A stretch of DNA of 6,505 nucleotides from an uncultured Bacilli bacterium (lineage in GTDB: Bacteria > Bacillota_I > Bacilli_A > RF39 > UBA660): positions 1 through 6,505 of the forward strand of contig CANRCI010000073.1 of the NCBI GenBank assembly GCA_947629075.1, given 5' to 3'. Shown here one piece after another: positions 4,516-6,505 of this stretch. The notes beneath the pieces were generated by a model, which had not been told where the DNA came from, did no database searches, and worked only from the letters and a program-made list of their open reading frames with translations. The position numbers were made by a program, and so were the translations under genes. Positions within the stretch are counted from its first letter, which is position 1, and every line of letters begins with the position of its first letter.

Positions 4516-5496
4516 TTTGACATTATCTAGGGCATAGTGACTCTTATCAAGGGATGCTTTTACTTTATTCAAATCACTTACATCTTTGGTCTCTTCTTTC
4601 CATGGAAGTGAGATCAACCAATCGATATAATTTCTGATAATACCCATCTCTGGTGAATTGGGATTACAAGAGTTGTAACGACTAAGTTCGATATTCAATC
4701 TCGTCTTGACCTTTTCTGGACAATCTAGATTGTCAATCTTTTCACGTAACGAATCAACTTCGCTATCACGATCCGATACTTCCCCCAATTCTTCTTTAAT
4801 AACTCTAATTTTTTCGTGTAAAACAAATTCTTTTTGTGATTGTTCTAATTGATGTGAAACTTTAGATTCAATATCTTTTTCCAACTTCAATATTTCCATA
4901 TCGCGATTGATATCATCTAAAATCATTCGCGTTCTCTTAGTCGGATCAAATTCTTCAATATATTCTAATTTCCTCTCTAATGTAACTGGCAAAAAGATGG
5001 CAATTACATCAGTTAATTGATTTAAATTATTTATTCCTGCAATTTGTGATAGAACAGTATTAGACATGTAAGGAACTTCTTTAACATAGATCTCGACATG
5101 TTTTACAAGCGATCTAATATAGGCAAGTTCTTCTTTAAGATCTAATTCATCTAATTCTTTTTCACTTACTACTGCATCATATATATTATTGTCTTTAGTA
5201 TAAGTATGAACCTTGACACGATTTATACCAGATATGATTACTCTCGTTTTTCCATTTGGCATATCAATTTTCATCTTTATCTTTCCAACAATTCCTACAA
5301 GAGGTAGTTCCGAAATGCTAGGACTTTCCTCTAAAATATCTTTAGGATTGATAACCAAAATATTATTTTCATAATAATCTTCAGCTAAATTGATAAGTTT
5401 CTTATCTTCTTCATTGTCAAATTCTAATCTTACCTCGCTGTTGGGAAAAAGTACCATATTTCTTATTAAAAGTACTGGTAAATTCGTCTTAATCAT
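4513..5496 (-). CDS. lon: Lon N-terminal part: LON substrate-binding domain and helical linker, ending at the internal TAG
   Basis: This open stretch of 327 codons from ATG 5496 would be the only product without readthrough. Residues 1 to about 190 form the LON substrate-recognition domain (LPVLLIRNMVLFPNSEVRL near the start, then LVGIVGKI, the GINRVKV strand, and FLPVTLERKLEYIE). Residues 190-240 are a long charged coiled coil ending in EFVLHEKIRVIKEELGE, close to the family's conserved linker motif. SPEMGIIRNYIDWLISLPW (281-299) is the helical piece just before the ATPase. Alone it would lack ATPase and protease function, but could still bind substrates or join hexamers. Confidence 0.85.
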   Translation of the reverse strand: MIKTNLPVLLIRNMVLFPNSEVRLEFDNEEDKKLINLAEDYYENNILVINPKDILEESPSISELPLVGIVGKIKMKIDMPNGKTRVIISGINRVKVHTYTKDNNIYDAVVSEKELDELDLKEELAYIRSLVKHVEIYVKEVPYMSNTVLSQIAGINNLNQLTDVIAIFLPVTLERKLEYIEEFDPTKRTRMILDDINRDMEILKLEKDIESKVSHQLEQSQKEFVLHEKIRVIKEELGEVSDRDSEVDSLREKIDNLDCPEKVKTRLNIELSRYNSCNPNSPEMGIIRNYIDWLISLPWKEETKDVSDLNKVKASLDKSHYALDNVK

Positions 5497-5504
5497 AGGC
5501 ACAT

Positions 5505-5510
5505 CTCCTT
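5505..5510 (-). promoter_or_regulatory. Ribosome binding site that decides the lon start
   Basis: AAGGAG lies eight bases before ATG 5496 but only two bases before the in-frame GTG 5502. The longer GTG reading is therefore disfavoured, and the protein starts MIKTNLPVLL, as Lon proteins typically do. Confidence 0.8.
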
Positions 5511-5528
5511 TTAAAACAACTGTTTTCT

Positions 5529-5557
5529 ATTATAACTTTTATAGATATAAAAAGCAA
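5529..5557 (-). promoter_or_regulatory. Sigma-A promoter of lon
   Basis: On the minus strand, TTGCTT (5552-5557) is followed by a 17-base spacer and a perfect TATAAT (5529-5534). Transcription would start near 5522, giving a leader of about 26 bases. I saw no CIRCE (HrcA) element and no CtsR-type direct repeat around it, so heat-shock control of the usual Bacillota types is not evident. Confidence 0.7.
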
Positions 5558-5604
5558 CAAAAAAGAACATTTTTTGATGTTAATTTTTGGGTTTTATAAA
5601 AGCT

Positions 5605-5633
5605 AAAAAATGGATTGTTCAAATCCATTTTTT
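5605..5633 (-). terminator. Strong rho-independent terminator after pnp-DUF1653
   Basis: A 12-bp perfect stem has arms AAAAAATGGATT and AATCCATTTTTT, separated by a 5-base loop. It begins two bases after the TGA stop of the DUF1653 gene. Its A-run/T-run arms give a U-tract on either strand, but there is no plus-strand gene to its left that would use it. It isolates lon from pnp. Confidence 0.9.
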
Positions 5634-5635
5634 AA

Positions 5636-5854
5636 TCAATCAATTAGTTTAAATCTTTCTTCCTGCAAGACGTTAGGATACTTTTTACGATCGACTTTAG
5701 AGGTAAACATTTTTACTGGTCTTACCCAATGCGTATCTTCATTTTCGTGATGGTAGACAACCATATCTTCTAAGGTTTCACTGTCTTTAGCAATTAAATC
5801 AACAATGACAACTCGACCTTTAAAATGGAGATATCTTTTTCCTACCTCAACCAT
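5636..5854 (-). CDS. DUF1653 domain protein
   Basis: This small soluble protein of 72 residues covers a DUF1653 domain almost exactly. Visible landmarks are VGKRYLHFKG (4-13; family 'YrHfKG'), the ETLEDMVVYHH strand (26-36; 'etlEplVVY'), THWVRPVKMF (41-50; 'lWvRPlemF') and a closing ERFKLID (family '..RF..'). The biochemical function is unknown. The ATG shares one base with the pnp stop (TAATG), with AAAGGAT nine bases upstream inside pnp, so the two genes are co-transcribed and probably translationally coupled. A strong terminator follows directly. The neighbourhood suggests it is expressed along with RNA-decay machinery, but nothing in the sequence shows RNA binding. Confidence 0.87.
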   Translation of the reverse strand: MVEVGKRYLHFKGRVVIVDLIAKDSETLEDMVVYHHENEDTHWVRPVKMFTSKVDRKKYPNVLQEERFKLID

Positions 5855-6505
5855 TACATGGCATCCTTTCTTGAGAAATTAAGTCTTCCTTTTTTATCAG
5901 TACCGATAGCTTTTACTATTATTTCGTCACCAATTTTTACAACATCCTCAACTTTATCAACTCGTTCTTTAGCAAGTTTCGAAATGTGAACCAATCCTTG
6001 ACATCCTGGCCACACTTCGACGAAACATCCGAAATCTTGAATATCTACTACTTTAGCTGAATAAAGTTTTCCTTCTTCGACTTCTCTTACGACATCCAAA
6101 ATCATTTCACGAGTTTTATCAATTATCTCTTGATTACTGTGATAGATTATTACTTTACCATCATCTTCTAGATCAACCTTAACAGCATTGACATCGTTTA
6201 CAGCAGTAACATTACTAGCTTCACAAATGATCTTAGTAATCATTTCTCCACCACGACCAATAACATCTTTAATCTTTTCAGGCTTAATATAGAATATTTC
6301 AGTCTTAGGTGCATACTTACTAACTTCTTTACGTGGCTCTTTGATAACGCTTTCCATGACATCCAATACTTCAAAACGAGCTTTCTTAGCTTGAGCTAGC
6401 GCTTCCTTTAAAATCTTTTTAGTAATACCTTTAATTTTTATATCCATCTGTAGAGCACAAATACCATTTCTAGTACCTGCTACTTTAAAGTCCATATCTC
6501 CTAAA
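5854..6505 (-). CDS. pnp: Polynucleotide phosphorylase, C-terminal part (5' end outside window)
   Basis: PNPase is a trimeric phosphorolytic 3'-5' exoribonuclease of the RNA decay machinery. The window holds the last 216 codons, entering in frame at 6504 with LGDMDFKVAGT, the end of the second RNase PH domain; the second Asp of GDMD is one of the catalytic acids. The Met of GDMD is internal, not a start. Counting from that Met, a linker helix follows (to about 60; YAPKTEIFYI), then a KH domain (about 64-135) with the RNA-binding loop VIGRGGEM (78-85), and an S1 domain (about 140-210; GKLYSAKVVDIQDFGCFVE and GLVHISKL). Between KIICEAS and KVDLEDDG the KH domain carries about ten residues (NVTAVNDVNA) more than the common form. 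The protein ends RKDAM and overlaps the DUF1653 start by one base. Confidence 0.97.
   Translation of the reverse strand, partial: LGDMDFKVAGTRNGICALQMDIKIKGITKKILKEALAQAKKARFEVLDVMESVIKEPRKEVSKYAPKTEIFYIKPEKIKDVIGRGGEMITKIICEASNVTAVNDVNAVKVDLEDDGKVIIYHSNQEIIDKTREMILDVVREVEEGKLYSAKVVDIQDFGCFVEVWPGCQGLVHISKLAKERVDKVEDVVKIGDEIIVKAIGTDKKGRLNFSRKDAM

Larger units (their letters stand above)
3187..5496 (-). pseudogene. lon: lon ATP-dependent protease gene interrupted by one in-frame TAG
   Basis: Lon is a cytoplasmic hexameric AAA+ serine protease that degrades misfolded and selected regulatory proteins. The gene reads in a single frame for 769 codons plus the terminal stop, close to the roughly 775-residue norm, with one TAG at codon 328 (4513-4515). 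There is no frameshift and no missing segment: the text runs ...ALDNVK-TAG-RIIEYLAVKQ..., where family members read 'VKERILEYLAV', so a GAG (Glu) codon appears changed to TAG by one base. Every catalytic motif downstream is intact. I chose ATG 5496 (AAGGAG eight bases upstream) over GTG 5502, which sits too close to that site. The explanations are a recent nonsense mutation, a sequencing or assembly error, or suppressed readthrough. TAG reassignment is unlikely, because TAG ends five other coding stretches here including lon itself. The gene has its own promoter and terminator. Confidence 0.9.

Noticed and set aside
3187..5496. Reassigned TAG codon or programmed recoding in lon
   Set aside because: TAG terminates uppP, the ZIP gene, the pilin gene, the small membrane gene and lon itself, and I see no recoding signal around 4513. 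A mutation or artefact is simpler.
5566..5581. AACAT/ATGTT inverted repeat upstream of the lon promoter
   Set aside because: The stem is only 5 bp in AT-rich DNA and matches neither CIRCE nor CtsR operators; chance is likely.
5390..5599. Plus-strand open frame of 69 codons
   Set aside because: It runs antisense across the lon start, lon promoter and spacer, has no ribosome site and matches no family.
1..6505. CRISPR array, insertion sequence, prophage, tRNA or riboswitch
   Set aside because: No regularly spaced repeats, transposase, terminal repeats, tRNA-like cloverleaf or long structured leader was found; spacers between genes are all under about 140 bases.

Overview
The window is AT-rich DNA from a bacterium. 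Its Shine-Dalgarno sites (AGGAGG, GAGGTG, AAGGAG types), compact promoters, hairpin/U-tract terminators and protein sequences look like Bacillota. My guess is an uncultured, possibly gut-associated Bacilli or Mollicutes-related lineage, but the sequence alone cannot settle this. The genetic code looks standard: TAA ends pnp and the DUF192 gene, TGA ends the DUF1653 gene, and TAG ends uppP, the ZIP gene, the pilin gene, the small membrane gene and lon itself. A lipid-carrier recycling phosphatase (UppP) implies that the cell makes a wall or another polyprenol-linked surface polymer.

Layout, following the mostly minus-strand genes from right to left. The 3' third of pnp (polynucleotide phosphorylase, cut by the window edge) overlaps by one base a 72-codon DUF1653 gene, and a strong 12-bp-stem terminator follows. 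lon comes next, with its own promoter. It is full length except for an in-frame TAG at 4513-4515, between the N-terminal substrate-binding half and the Walker A motif. A terminator then leads into a second operon, uppP followed by a ZIP-family metal transporter gene. That operon's promoter overlaps a 14-bp perfect palindrome. The ZIP gene converges on a small plus-strand DUF192 gene; the two ends overlap by 8 bp inside a terminator hairpin.

The DUF192 gene is divergent from a two-gene minus-strand unit: a Flp/type IVb-like prepilin gene and a small two-helix membrane protein of unknown function. Two back-to-back promoters lie between the divergent genes. The left end holds the first 195 codons of a short-chain dehydrogenase/reductase (SDR) with its own promoter. 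Its long insert before the YxxxK motif resembles the 3-alpha-hydroxysteroid dehydrogenase subgroup.

Most of the window is housekeeping: RNA turnover, protein quality control, undecaprenyl phosphate recycling and metal uptake. The points that deserve a second look are the amber-interrupted but otherwise intact lon, the pilin/membrane-protein/DUF192 cluster, and the SDR subgroup. No CRISPR array, insertion sequence, tRNA or rRNA was seen, and no gene-free stretch exceeds about 140 bases.
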